From NCBI GenBank assembly GCA_965250195.1, contig OZ252295.1, positions 2,418,001 to 2,482,000 of the forward strand: a stretch of DNA of 64,000 nt, given 5' to 3'. Origin of the DNA: CAUZIR01 sp965250195 (GTDB lineage Bacteria > Chloroflexota > Dehalococcoidia > Lucifugimonadales > UBA2962). How positions within the stretch are numbered: position 1 is the first letter of the stretch; each line of letters begins with the position of its first letter. The notes under the pieces are model-generated. The model saw only the letters and a list, made by a program, of their open reading frames with translations, had not been told where the DNA came from and ran no database searches. Below are positions 23,171 through 31,949 of the stretch, in pieces. A program made the translations under genes and the position numbers.

Positions 23171-24409
23171 ATGAACACGAAAACTGACAATAACGAGAAA
23201 ACGGACGGGGCCGCCGCGGGGGCGCTTCGCGCCGTCGGAATGCTCCCCGGGATGCTGGATTTCTTGCCCGATGCCAGCGAGGGGGCCCGCGACGTATACG
23301 GGAAGGCCGTTTCGTTTCTGGCCGAAAGCGGGTACCAGCGTATCGACACGCCGGTCCTGGAAGACTCCGAACTGTTTGTCCGCAAGGGCGGGGGCGAACT
23401 GACGGGGCTGCTGTACACCTTCACCGACCCGGGCGGTAACAGGGTCAGCCTGAGGCCGGAGTTCACGTCTTCAGTCATTCGGCTTTTTGTCGCTAACCCG
23501 GGGCTCGATCTCCCGCTACGCTGGTGCTACGGGGGACCGGTCTTTCGCTACGACCGGAACGGCGGACGGTGCCGCCAGTTCACTCAGGTGGGAGCCGAAA
23601 TTATCGGCGCCGACGGAGTCGATGTCGATGCGAACCTTGTGACCACGGCTCTCTCAGGACTTGGACGCATGGGTGTGGCCGGGGCCGCTGCGAAGGTCGG
23701 ACACATTGACGCATTCTCTCGCATCTTCTCGGCCTTTGACCTCTCGGACTCGTCGCGCCGATTCGTCACCGGGAACCTGGGTCGCCTAAAGCGCGGCCAA
23801 ACCGACGCCGAACGATTGTCGGCCCGGGCTCGTGAGGCCGGCCTGGTGGGCGCGAATGGCGACGACGCCGAATTCAACAGCCCGGATACGCAGCGGCTTT
23901 TGGCGGAGTTGGAACGGATGCCGGGCACAGGAGAGCAAGGCCCGGTGGGGAGACGAACGCCTGCGGAGATACTGTCCCGACTGCAGGCAAAAACCACGCA
24001 GCCAAGAGACCCCGCAGAGTTGGACAGGGCGCTGGATGTCGCCACCCGCCTGGTGCGCCTGGAAGGGCGTCCGGACGAGACCCTGAAGGCCGCCCGGACG
24101 CTGGCGGCCAACGCCGGTGCCGGAAGCGATGCGTTGGATCCAGTGGCGGAGCTGGTACAGGCGCTAGGTGACTCAGGAGTACGCGGGGAGGCTGTAGTCG
24201 TGGACATGGGCCTGGCCAGGGGGATGGCTTACTACACGGGGGCCATCTTCGACCTGATAGACAACGAGACGCCTCGGACAAGGACTGGCACACTGGGCGG
24301 CGGCGGGCGTTACGACGGGCTTGTTCAGACGCTGGGCGGGCCAGACGTCGCCACGCTCGGTTTCGCTTACGACATGGAGGCGGTCGCCGGGGCCGGCGGG
24401 TTGATTTAG
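23171..24409 (+). CDS. hisZ: ATP phosphoribosyltransferase regulatory subunit HisZ
   Basis: This 412-residue class II aaRS-like protein has MLPGMLDFLPD near residue 23, RIDTPVLEDSELF near 57, SLRPEFTSSVIRLF near 94 (motif 2 region) and a C-terminal VVVDMGLARGMAYYTGAIFDL with GGGGRYDGL near 340-385. It lacks the anticodon-binding domain of HisRS and sits directly before a short HisG, so it is HisZ rather than a histidyl-tRNA synthetase. The hisG ATG follows the TAG stop without a gap, consistent with coupling. Confidence 0.9.
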   Translation: MNTKTDNNEKTDGAAAGALRAVGMLPGMLDFLPDASEGARDVYGKAVSFLAESGYQRIDTPVLEDSELFVRKGGGELTGLLYTFTDPGGNRVSLRPEFTSSVIRLFVANPGLDLPLRWCYGGPVFRYDRNGGRCRQFTQVGAEIIGADGVDVDANLVTTALSGLGRMGVAGAAAKVGHIDAFSRIFSAFDLSDSSRRFVTGNLGRLKRGQTDAERLSARAREAGLVGANGDDAEFNSPDTQRLLAELERMPGTGEQGPVGRRTPAEILSRLQAKTTQPRDPAELDRALDVATRLVRLEGRPDETLKAARTLAANAGAGSDALDPVAELVQALGDSGVRGEAVVVDMGLARGMAYYTGAIFDLIDNETPRTRTGTLGGGGRYDGLVQTLGGPDVATLGFAYDMEAVAGAGGLI

Positions 24410-25171
24410 ATGCTGCGTATCGGCATTCCCAGCAACGGTGCGCTGCACAAGACGACTCTCGAGTTCCTCGAGTCCTGTGGACTGAAGGTCACACGGCCTA
24501 ACGACCGTAATTACACCGGCGAGATACGGGCGCTGCCGGACTCCGTAGTGCATTTCCAGCGTGCGGCCGACATCACCTGGAAGGTGGAGGACGACAGCGT
24601 CGACGCCGGTATAGTCGGCTACGACCGCTTTTTGGAGAACCGGCGCGGCGATGACGTCTTGGCGCTCGTTGAGCAGCTCGGTTTCGGCGGCTGCTCTCTG
24701 GTACTCGCCGTTCCCGAGCTATGGGTCGATGTGTCGTCAGTGGCCGATCTGGCAGAGGTTTCGGCGGATTTTCGGACCGCCGGCAAGGACCTGCGTATCG
24801 TCACGAAGTTCCCCAGACTGGTAGAACAGTTCCTTCTCGACAGGGGCGTCAATTACTTTTCCCTCGTGCCCACGAGCGGAGCGTTGGAGGTCGCTCCGGC
24901 GATGGGCTCGGCCGATATGATCGCCGACATCACCGAGACCGGCACGACCATCCGAGAGAACCGGCTCAAGACCGTGCAGGGTGGGACGATAATCCGGTCG
25001 CAGGCCTGCCTCATTGTTAACAAGGCATCCGTCGGGCGCGACCCCTCTCGCCTGGACGCCGTCCGATCGATGATCGGGATGATGGAAGGCCGCCTGCGGG
25101 CCGACGGCGAGAGCCCGGCGTCCGAGGCGCTGAGGCGCCTGGAGGCCGGTGCCGACGAGGGCAGGGCTTAG
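24410..25171 (+). CDS. hisG: ATP phosphoribosyltransferase, short form HisG
   Basis: This 253-residue protein lacks the C-terminal regulatory domain of long HisG, as expected beside hisZ. It begins MLRIGIPSNGALHKTTLEFL and has RPNDRNYTGEIRALP near residue 28 and VGYDRFLEN near 66. The PRPP-binding segment is AMGSADMIADITETGTTIREN near 165-185. It catalyses the first step of histidine synthesis, joining ATP and PRPP. It is the second gene of the his operon. Confidence 0.93.
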   Translation: MLRIGIPSNGALHKTTLEFLESCGLKVTRPNDRNYTGEIRALPDSVVHFQRAADITWKVEDDSVDAGIVGYDRFLENRRGDDVLALVEQLGFGGCSLVLAVPELWVDVSSVADLAEVSADFRTAGKDLRIVTKFPRLVEQFLLDRGVNYFSLVPTSGALEVAPAMGSADMIADITETGTTIRENRLKTVQGGTIIRSQACLIVNKASVGRDPSRLDAVRSMIGMMEGRLRADGESPASEALRRLEAGADEGRA

Positions 25172-25175
25172 AGCT

Positions 25176-25976
25176 GTGCCCAACCTCCCGACACACGTCG
25201 ATCTCGCCTGGCGCGCCGGGGAAACGCTCTCGCACCCGCTATTGAAGGGGGAGCTGGGGAGCTATTTGCTGGGCGCGGCCGCACCCGACGTCCGGATAAT
25301 CACGAAGCGACCTCGCGAGGAAACTCACTTTTTCGACCTGCAATCCGGGAGCACGGGCGATGGGATGGCGGGGCTCTTCGCCGCATACCCTGAACTGCGT
25401 TCGCCGACGTCCGACGCCCAGGCCGCGTTTGTTGCCGGCTACCTGACGCACCTGGTTGCCGATGAAACGTGGATCGTGTCCATGTATCGCCCTCACTTCG
25501 GTGGGAAGGGCGAGTTTGGCCCTCCATACGCCGCAAATCTCTACGACAGAGCGGCCCAACTGATGCTGGACCGCGCTTGTGAGGAACGTGTGCGGCCCTT
25601 GTCGCCGATTATCAACGGCGTCAATGAAACTCTCGCCGCGGGATCGCTCGACGCCGGCGTACTGCGGGACTGGCGTCGATGGGTCGTGGACTTTCTTGGA
25701 GGGGAGCGCCCTTACGCCTGGGAGCGGCTGCGCCACATGGCCGACCGCATTTCGGGCCGCGACCCCGGCCACGGTTCACACGAGATCGCCGAGCGATTCT
25801 TGTCCGACGTTCCCGCCGGGTTGCGGACCCTGTACGGGGTCGTGCCCGAATCTGAGTTCTTTAGTTACGTGGATCGGGCCAGGGGCAACATCGAGCGCGT
25901 CGTGGCCGAGTACCTCGCGGTCGCTGGCGAGCGCCGTGTCACCGCCGTTGGCGACGGTCGGAGGCTAGGTCGATGA
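25176..25976 (+). CDS. Zinc-dependent phospholipase C-like protein in his operon
   Basis: Starting at GTG 25176 the protein has 266 residues. It reads MPNLPTHVDLAWRAGETLSH, then LGAAAPDVRIITKRPREETHFFD near residue 37-60, and AFVAGYLTHLVADETWI near 85-101. The spaced H/D residues match the zinc-dependent phospholipase C family fold, though the substrate is unknown. It overlaps hisD by four bases, so it is translated as part of the his operon although it has no known step in the pathway. Confidence 0.7.
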   Translation: MPNLPTHVDLAWRAGETLSHPLLKGELGSYLLGAAAPDVRIITKRPREETHFFDLQSGSTGDGMAGLFAAYPELRSPTSDAQAAFVAGYLTHLVADETWIVSMYRPHFGGKGEFGPPYAANLYDRAAQLMLDRACEERVRPLSPIINGVNETLAAGSLDAGVLRDWRRWVVDFLGGERPYAWERLRHMADRISGRDPGHGSHEIAERFLSDVPAGLRTLYGVVPESEFFSYVDRARGNIERVVAEYLAVAGERRVTAVGDGRRLGR

Positions 25977-27319
25977 AGATCTTCTACGGCATGGACGCGG
26001 CCCGGAAGGCGCTACTGGGCCCCCGCGGGCTAGGCCTGACCGACGCGCCGGACGCACTCGCAGACGGTACTGAGCGGCGGTTCGGCGAGCGACTCACACC
26101 CGCGCAGGTGGTGGAGCGGATAGTCACGCGAGTCCGGGCAGATGGTGATGCGGCGGTGCGTGAGTTCACCGACCTTATCGATGGCCGGTCTCCCAAAAGC
26201 ATCGAAGTGCCAGGGCCACAGATCGATGCGGCGCTTGCTGAGGCTCCGTCCGATTTAGTTGAGGCGCTAAGGTCCGCCGCCAAGCGAATCGAGAAATTCC
26301 ACCGCAGGACGATGCCCGCAGAGTGGCGCGACCATGAAGAGGGCTATGGATCTCTTGTCCGTCCTATCGGCCGGGTGGGGGTCTACGTGCCCGGCGGCAC
26401 CGCCTCTTACCCCTCCACGGTGCTGATGGCGGCCATTCCCGCAAGGGTCGCAGGGGTCGAAGAGGTAGTCGTATGCACGCCGCCGGAGCCCGGCTCGGAC
26501 CTGCCGCACAGCTCGGTACTTGCAGCAGCGTCCATAGCGGGCGTCGATCGGGTCTTTGCTATTGGCGGAGCCCAAGCGGTGGCGGCTCTAGCGTACGGCA
26601 CGGAAACCGTTCCGAAGGTCGATCTGATCTGCGGGCCGGGCAACCTGTTCGTGACGCTGGCTAAACGCTATGTCTATGGCGAAGTCGGCATCGACGGCCT
26701 TTATGGGCCGACCGAGACTCTGATCATCGCCGATGCCTTGGCGAATCCCACCCTCGTTGCCGTCGACCTGCTCGCCCAGGCAGAGCACGACGAGCTGGCG
26801 ACGCCGGTGCTTCTAACGACCTCTGCCGAGTTGGCGAAAGCCGTTTCTACCGGGTGGCGAGCGCTCGCCGACCGGCTGGAACGCGGCGCCATCGCCGCCG
26901 CCTCGATGGAGGATCGCGGCGTTATTGCAGTGGTCGATAGCCTTACCGATGCCGTCCAGCTTTCCAACTCGTTCGCCCCTGAGCACGTCTCACTGGCCGT
27001 CGAGGACCCGGAGTCGCTATTGCCCACCATAACCAGCGCCGGGATGGTGTTCGTCGGGGAGCGCTCACATGAAGTCCTCGGCGACTACGCGGCCGGACCG
27101 AGCCACGTGATGCCGACGGCGGGCACGGCGCGTTTCGGCTCTGGACTGGGAGTGCACTCGTTCATCAAGCGCATCCCGGTGGTCGCGATGGACGCCGAAA
27201 AGTCGTCTGAATTGGGCCGGATTGCCTCTATAATCGGGAGGGCCGAAGGGCTCACCGGCCACGCCGAAGCGGCGGAGGCCCGTGAAGAAATTTTAGATGT
27301 CGATACCGAGACCGGTTGA
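25973..27319 (+). CDS. hisD: Histidinol dehydrogenase
   Basis: This 448-residue protein has the family motifs IGRVGVYVPGGTASYPSTVLM near residue 125-145, GGAQAVAALAYGT near 200, DLICGPGN near 222, the zinc-site AEHDELA near 265 and the catalytic PEHVSL near 338. C-terminal HVMPTAGTARFGSGLGVHSF follows near 375-395. It oxidises L-histidinol to histidine in two NAD-dependent steps. It overlaps the preceding gene by 4 bases and lies 6 bases before hisC. Confidence 0.95.
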   Translation: MKIFYGMDAARKALLGPRGLGLTDAPDALADGTERRFGERLTPAQVVERIVTRVRADGDAAVREFTDLIDGRSPKSIEVPGPQIDAALAEAPSDLVEALRSAAKRIEKFHRRTMPAEWRDHEEGYGSLVRPIGRVGVYVPGGTASYPSTVLMAAIPARVAGVEEVVVCTPPEPGSDLPHSSVLAAASIAGVDRVFAIGGAQAVAALAYGTETVPKVDLICGPGNLFVTLAKRYVYGEVGIDGLYGPTETLIIADALANPTLVAVDLLAQAEHDELATPVLLTTSAELAKAVSTGWRALADRLERGAIAAASMEDRGVIAVVDSLTDAVQLSNSFAPEHVSLAVEDPESLLPTITSAGMVFVGERSHEVLGDYAAGPSHVMPTAGTARFGSGLGVHSFIKRIPVVAMDAEKSSELGRIASIIGRAEGLTGHAEAAEAREEILDVDTETG

Positions 27320-27325
27320 TTAGAA

Positions 27326-28405
27326 ATGAGCGTTAAGAAACTTATTCGGTCGCATCTTGTGGACGTTCAGACGTACGATCCGGTCGACCCTCCGGAGCTG
27401 CTGGCGAGGCGCGCGGGTGTCGCGGCCGACCAGATCGTGAAACTGAATGGCAACGAGAACCCTCGTGAGCCGTCCCAGCGGGTTAAAGACGCGGTGGCCT
27501 CGGCCCCGTTCAACCTTTACCCTGACCCGCTCCAGCGACGAGTGCGCGACGAGATCGCCGCCTATACCGGGCTCAGCCAGGAAAATATCATTGCGGGGGC
27601 GGGCGCCGACGAACTCATCGACCTGCTGTTCCGACTGTTCATTTCGCCGGGCGACAACATCCTCGACTGCGACCCGACGTTCGCCATGTACGGCTTCTGC
27701 GCCAGGGTGGCGGACGGCGAGGTGCGGCTGGCGGAGCGGGACGAGCTATTCGACGTTGATGTCGACGCCGTAAAGGCCGCCATAGACGAGCGCACGAAGA
27801 TCATCTTCATCAGTTCGCCGAATAACCCCACCGGCAACCTGGCGTCTCAGGCACAGATCGAGAGTCTGCTAAACACCGGGCTAATCGTAGTAGTCGACGA
27901 GGCGTATTTCGAGTTCTGCGGCGTGACTGCGGCGCCAATGATCGAAGACAACGAAAATCTGGTGGTGCTGCGCACGATGAGCAAGTGGGCGGGCCTGGCG
28001 GGTCTTCGCGTAGGCTACGGGATGATGAGTCCCGACCTGGTAAAGCACCTGATGAACGTCAAGTCCCCCTACAACTTGAGTGTGACTTCCGAAGCGGCAC
28101 TTATCGCGTCGCTGCAAGAGGCGCCGGAGTTGATGGAGTACGTCAGCCGGATCGTCGCTGAGCGGGACCGGATGTTCGGCCTGCTGTCGGGGATCGACGG
28201 GGTGACCCCATGGCCGTCGTCTGGGAACTTCATCCTGTGTCAGTTCGCGCCCGGTCGCGCGGGCGATATTTACGATGGGCTGGCAGGACAGGGGATTTTC
28301 GTGCGCAAGTTCGGCTCGCCGCGCCTGCGCGACCACTTCCGCGTGTCCGTCGGGAAATCCGAACAAACAGACAGGTTCGTGAGCGCTCTCAAGGAACTCG
28401 TGTAG
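27326..28405 (+). CDS. hisC: Histidinol-phosphate aminotransferase
   Basis: This 359-residue class I/II aminotransferase has NGNENPREPS near residue 41, GAGADELIDLLFRLF near 90, SSPNNPTGN near 158, VVDEAYFEF near 187 and the PLP-lysine region TMSKWAGLAGLRVGYG near 215-230. It makes histidinol phosphate from imidazole acetol phosphate. The his context decides between this and related aminotransferases. Confidence 0.92.
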   Translation: MSVKKLIRSHLVDVQTYDPVDPPELLARRAGVAADQIVKLNGNENPREPSQRVKDAVASAPFNLYPDPLQRRVRDEIAAYTGLSQENIIAGAGADELIDLLFRLFISPGDNILDCDPTFAMYGFCARVADGEVRLAERDELFDVDVDAVKAAIDERTKIIFISSPNNPTGNLASQAQIESLLNTGLIVVVDEAYFEFCGVTAAPMIEDNENLVVLRTMSKWAGLAGLRVGYGMMSPDLVKHLMNVKSPYNLSVTSEAALIASLQEAPELMEYVSRIVAERDRMFGLLSGIDGVTPWPSSGNFILCQFAPGRAGDIYDGLAGQGIFVRKFGSPRLRDHFRVSVGKSEQTDRFVSALKELV

Positions 28406-28407
28406 CC

Positions 28408-29007
28408 ATGCCAAGCAGATCTTCAGAACAAAAGAGGGAAACAGCCGAGACACAGGTCTCGCTGCGCCTGGACGTGGACGGGACGGGGGTCTATGAACTG
28501 GACTCCGGCAACGCCATGTTCGACCACCTGCTGGCTCAGCTCTCGCGCCACGGCATGATGGACCTGAGCGTAAAGGCCACCGGCGACACGGACGTCGGCT
28601 GGCACCACCTCGTCGAAGACGTGGGGCTGGTGCTGGGCAGGGCGATGCGCGAATGCGTCGGCGACGGCGCGGGCATCGTGCGCATGGCGCACGCCTACGC
28701 GCCTCTTGACGAAGCGCTCGCGAGAACGGTGGTCGATTTTTCCGGTCGCGGCTACGCGGTGCTGGAGCTTCGGCTGGGAGACAGCGACCTCGGCGGCCTG
28801 CCCGCCGACCTGGTCCGGCACTTTCTGGAGAGTTTCGCGCGCGAGGGCGGTTTCAACTTGAACATGCTCGTACTCTCCGGCGCGAACAACCATCACAAGG
28901 CCGAAGCCGCGTTTAAGTCCATGGCGCGTGCGCTAAGAGCCGCGCTCACAATAGACGAGCGCCAGGCAGGCCGTGTCCCCAGCACCAAGGGGACGATCTC
29001 GGACTAG
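28408..29007 (+). CDS. hisB: Imidazoleglycerol-phosphate dehydratase
   Basis: The start is ATG 28408, three bases after the hisC stop, giving 199 residues. Manganese-binding motifs are present: FDHLLAQLSRHG near residue 37-48, WHHLVEDVGL near 65-74 and NNHHKAEAAFK near 165-175. It is the monofunctional dehydratase without a phosphatase domain. It ends the visible his cluster and overlaps the convergent SDR gene by 4 bases. The hisH, hisA, hisF and hisI genes are not in this window. Confidence 0.95.
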   Translation: MPSRSSEQKRETAETQVSLRLDVDGTGVYELDSGNAMFDHLLAQLSRHGMMDLSVKATGDTDVGWHHLVEDVGLVLGRAMRECVGDGAGIVRMAHAYAPLDEALARTVVDFSGRGYAVLELRLGDSDLGGLPADLVRHFLESFAREGGFNLNMLVLSGANNHHKAEAAFKSMARALRAALTIDERQAGRVPSTKGTISD

Positions 29008-29870
29008 GGCCCTATGGGCTCGGACAGGCCGTCCGGGACGCCTTTCGCTATTAGCTCGACGAGATCGGCGCTTGGCGGCGACGCTCCGAAGGTGGCGCTC
29101 AGGCCGCCGTCCACGGCCAATGTCTGGCCGGTCATGTAGCTGGATGCGTCTGAGGCCAGCAGTAGCAGCACCCCGGCCAGTTCCTCAGGGTCGCCGATCT
29201 TGTTCATCGGGGTGCCCCCAGTGGCGCGATCATGCCAGACGGGGTTGTTGAATGCGTCCTCGGTCATCTCGCTCCAGAACCAGCCCGGAGCGATGGCGTT
29301 TACCCGCACGCCCCGGTCTGCCCAGCTAACGGCTAAGTTGCGCGTGAGGTTGATCACGGCCGCCTTGCTGGCCTGGTAAGCGGGCGGGATCTCGTAAGCG
29401 CCCGCCATACCCGCGACAGATGCGATGTTGATGATGGAGCCGCCCTTGTCTCCGGCGAGCATATGCGCTCCCACGTCACGGCAGCAGTACCAGGTGCCAA
29501 GCAGGTTGATCTTGATCGTCTCTTCGAACAGGTCGTGCGGCAGTTTTTCTCGCACCGGTCCGCCGTCGACGACCACCCCGGCGTTATTCACGAGGACGTC
29601 GATTCGGCCGAAGCGTTCGACAGACGCCCGGACCATTGCCGTGACCTGGTCGGGCTCACCCACGTCGCAGGCGACGGACATGGCCGTGCCACCCGCATCG
29701 GTGATCGTCTTTTCCACTTCGGCCAGTCGCTCGACGCGTCGCGCGGCCAGCACGACGTTGACGCCCCGCTCGGCGAGGACTTTCGCGAACGTGACACCGA
29801 GCCCCGCAGACGCGCCGGTGATGATGGCGGTTCTTCCCTGAATATTGAACAGGGGATCGTAGTTAGGCAT
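29004..29870 (-). CDS. Short-chain dehydrogenase/reductase
   Basis: I choose ATG 29870, five bases after AAGGAG, rather than the GTG two codons upstream. The 288-residue protein has the cofactor motif TGASAGLG near residue 19, VLVNNAGVV near 93, the catalytic serine in ASVAGMAG near 150 and YQASK near 165. The VLAARR segment after the second strand favours NADPH. The C terminus (GQTLAVDGG) is typical of the classical family. The substrate is unknown, and no neighbour suggests one. Confidence 0.88.
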   Translation of the reverse strand: MPNYDPLFNIQGRTAIITGASAGLGVTFAKVLAERGVNVVLAARRVERLAEVEKTITDAGGTAMSVACDVGEPDQVTAMVRASVERFGRIDVLVNNAGVVVDGGPVREKLPHDLFEETIKINLLGTWYCCRDVGAHMLAGDKGGSIINIASVAGMAGAYEIPPAYQASKAAVINLTRNLAVSWADRGVRVNAIAPGWFWSEMTEDAFNNPVWHDRATGGTPMNKIGDPEELAGVLLLLASDASSYMTGQTLAVDGGLSATFGASPPSADLVELIAKGVPDGLSEPIGP

Positions 29871-30004
29871 GGCCACTCCTTGAGGTGTCGCGAATCTTAA
29901 GCGAAAGCGCCCGCGAACACGACGTGGAAGGTCGGAGGGTTTAAGGGCCGCCGTTTGGTGCGGACACGTTCCTCATCTAGCCCCGGCAACGAAGCGCCCG
30001 GCTG

Positions 30005-30253
30005 CTAGAGTCGCTCTAGCTCGAAGCGGTACTGCTCGACGATGGGGTTGGCGAGCAGCTTGTCGCACATCTCATCGACTTTGGCCGAGGCGGTCGCCTC
30101 GTCATCTTCATCAACGCGTATCTCGATGTACTTGCCGGAGCGAACGCTCTCTACTGAGGTAAAACCGAGGGAGAGCAGGCCACCCCTGATGGTGAGGCCC
30201 TGGGGGTCATTAACGGTAGGTTTTAGGGTTACGTAGACCCTGACCAGGAACAT
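30005..30253 (-). CDS. purS: Phosphoribosylformylglycinamidine synthase subunit PurS
   Basis: This 82-residue protein reads VRVYVTLKPTVNDPQG at the start and then LGFTSVESVRSGKYIEI near residue 30-46, the typical PurS pattern. It bridges PurL and PurQ in the formylglycinamidine synthase complex. purQ and purL are not visible here, but it lies at the end of a purine gene cluster on the same strand. Confidence 0.92.
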   Translation of the reverse strand: MFLVRVYVTLKPTVNDPQGLTIRGGLLSLGFTSVESVRSGKYIEIRVDEDDEATASAKVDEMCDKLLANPIVEQYRFELERL

Positions 30254-30286
30254 GGTGACTTGGAAGCTACCGGCGGCGGGCCGCCA

Positions 30287-30967
30287 CTAAGGTGCGTTCC
30301 ACTCCGGGGCGTTGGCGGAGCTTTCGTGGGCGGCGATGAACTCGCGGATGCGGTTGGCGTCGTACTCCTCGAACGTGTCGGTGTAGTTCCACGCCGCCAG
30401 CGCTATCCGACTCTCCATCTGAGTGTAAGGGGAAAGGACGACTTTGCGTCCGAGCCTGGCGGAGTCGACCAGCTGACTAACCAGTTCGGAGCAGCCTTCG
30501 GGGCAGTTGTAGTGTATGCGGATTCCGCCGTGCTCGAGGTTGTGGACGAGTATCTCGTCGGGGATTTCCTCGTTGTAGATACCCCATGGAGCGGGAGCGG
30601 GCAGGGAGCTGCCGGTGCCGAGTGAGATGCCCTGCTGAGAGCTGTAGTGCCACCCGGAGGACGCAGGCACACTGTTGTACTCAGGATGACCGTCACCCGG
30701 GTTGATGTGGGTCTGCCCCTGGTTTGCGAACCTCACCCCGGGGACTTGCGCCCCGTCTGCGGCGGGGTTGTGCCCACCACCACCACCGCCCCCGAACGGC
30801 AGTCCGGGCAAAAACAACGACACGATGAAGGCACCAGCGACCAGGAGCGCGACACCGCCGCCTCCGTACTTGAGCCACTTCCTTCGCGCGGCACGCCTAG
30901 CTCTGCGGGCGGCTCGGGCCTGGGTGGGGGTTAATCGCCTTTTTCTGGTGTCGCTGTTTGAAGCCAT
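30287..30967 (-). CDS. DUF3105-like membrane-anchored protein
   Basis: This 226-residue protein has a very basic N-terminal ~30 residues, one transmembrane helix (~residues 36-54), a Gly-rich linker and an outside domain. That domain has PASSGWHYS, APWGIYNEEIPDEILVHNLEHGGIRIHYNC near residues 120-155 and CPEGC. The HNLEHGG motif is typical of DUF3105. The histidines and the two cysteines might bind metal, but no function is established. It is inserted between purC and purS. Confidence 0.75.
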   Translation of the reverse strand: MASNSDTRKRRLTPTQARAARRARRAARRKWLKYGGGGVALLVAGAFIVSLFLPGLPFGGGGGGGHNPAADGAQVPGVRFANQGQTHINPGDGHPEYNSVPASSGWHYSSQQGISLGTGSSLPAPAPWGIYNEEIPDEILVHNLEHGGIRIHYNCPEGCSELVSQLVDSARLGRKVVLSPYTQMESRIALAAWNYTDTFEEYDANRIREFIAAHESSANAPEWNAP

Positions 30968-31068
30968 GTTTATGTTCGAAATATCTCTGGGTCTACAGCC
31001 GAACTATGCGTCTACGCCCTGTCTGCGACGAGTGCGGGGTGTCTAGATTGTACAAAATTTCACGCTGT

Positions 31069-31941
31069 CTACCGCAGCGCGGCGCCTGTGAGCCTGTCGT
31101 GGGCCTCGATGTAGCGGTCCCTCGTCCGTTCGATGATGTCGTCGGGGAGGTGCGGCGCCGGGGGCTCGTGGTCCCAACCATTGGCGTCCAACCAGTCGCG
31201 GACGAACTGCTTGTCGAAGTTGGGCAGGCTGGCGCCGGGGGCGTATTTCTCAGCGTCCCAGAAGCGGCTTGAGTCGGGCGTTAGAAGCTCGTCGATAATG
31301 GATATTCGGCCGTCAATGACGCCGAACTCCATCTTAGTGTCGGCGATGATGATGCCGTGTTGCGCGGCGAATTGGCGGCCATACTCGTAGATCTCGGTGG
31401 TCTTGTCCGCAAGTACGCGGGTCGTGTCGATCCCGACCATTTCCTGCATTTCAGCGATGGTGATGGGCTCGTCGTGGCCCTCTTCCGCCTTTGTCGTGGG
31501 GGTGAACAACGGCTCTGGGAAACGGTCTCCCTCTACCAGCCCGGCCTGCATCTTGTTGCCGCCGACGGTGCCCTCGCGCTTGTACTCGCTCCAGGCCGAG
31601 CCTGTGATGTAACCCCGGACGACGCACTCCACGTCGATGCGCTCGGCTCGCCGAACGACCATGGAGCGCCTGGCGATCTCCGGGTCGAGCTTGTCGTCGG
31701 CTTCCGGGGCAAAAGCGACCAGGTGATTTGGCACTAAGTGCCCCGTACGGTCGAACCAAAAGACCGATAGCTGGGTCAGCACGGCTCCCTTGTCCGGAAC
31801 GCCGTTGGGCAAAACGACGTCGAAGGCGGACAGGCGGTCGGTAGCCACCATGAGCAGACGGTCGGCACCCAGGCTGTATGTGTCGCGCACTTTCCCGGAA
31901 TAGACGGGGTTGGGCAGGTCTGTTTTGGTTATCGCGGGCAA
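31069..31941 (-). CDS. purC: SAICAR synthetase
   Basis: This 290-residue protein starts at TTG 31941 with GGAG upstream. It has YSGKVRDTYSLG near residue 14, VATDRLSAFDVVLPNGVPDKG near 33-53 and VRGYITGSAWSEYK near 109. DTKMEFG lies near 200 and LTPDSSRFW near 220. It condenses CAIR with aspartate. It is eight bases downstream of purB on the same strand. The length is that of the longer bacterial/fungal-type enzyme. Confidence 0.95.
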   Translation of the reverse strand: MPAITKTDLPNPVYSGKVRDTYSLGADRLLMVATDRLSAFDVVLPNGVPDKGAVLTQLSVFWFDRTGHLVPNHLVAFAPEADDKLDPEIARRSMVVRRAERIDVECVVRGYITGSAWSEYKREGTVGGNKMQAGLVEGDRFPEPLFTPTTKAEEGHDEPITIAEMQEMVGIDTTRVLADKTTEIYEYGRQFAAQHGIIIADTKMEFGVIDGRISIIDELLTPDSSRFWDAEKYAPGASLPNFDKQFVRDWLDANGWDHEPPAPHLPDDIIERTRDRYIEAHDRLTGAALR

Positions 31942-31949
31942 TGTTGCTC

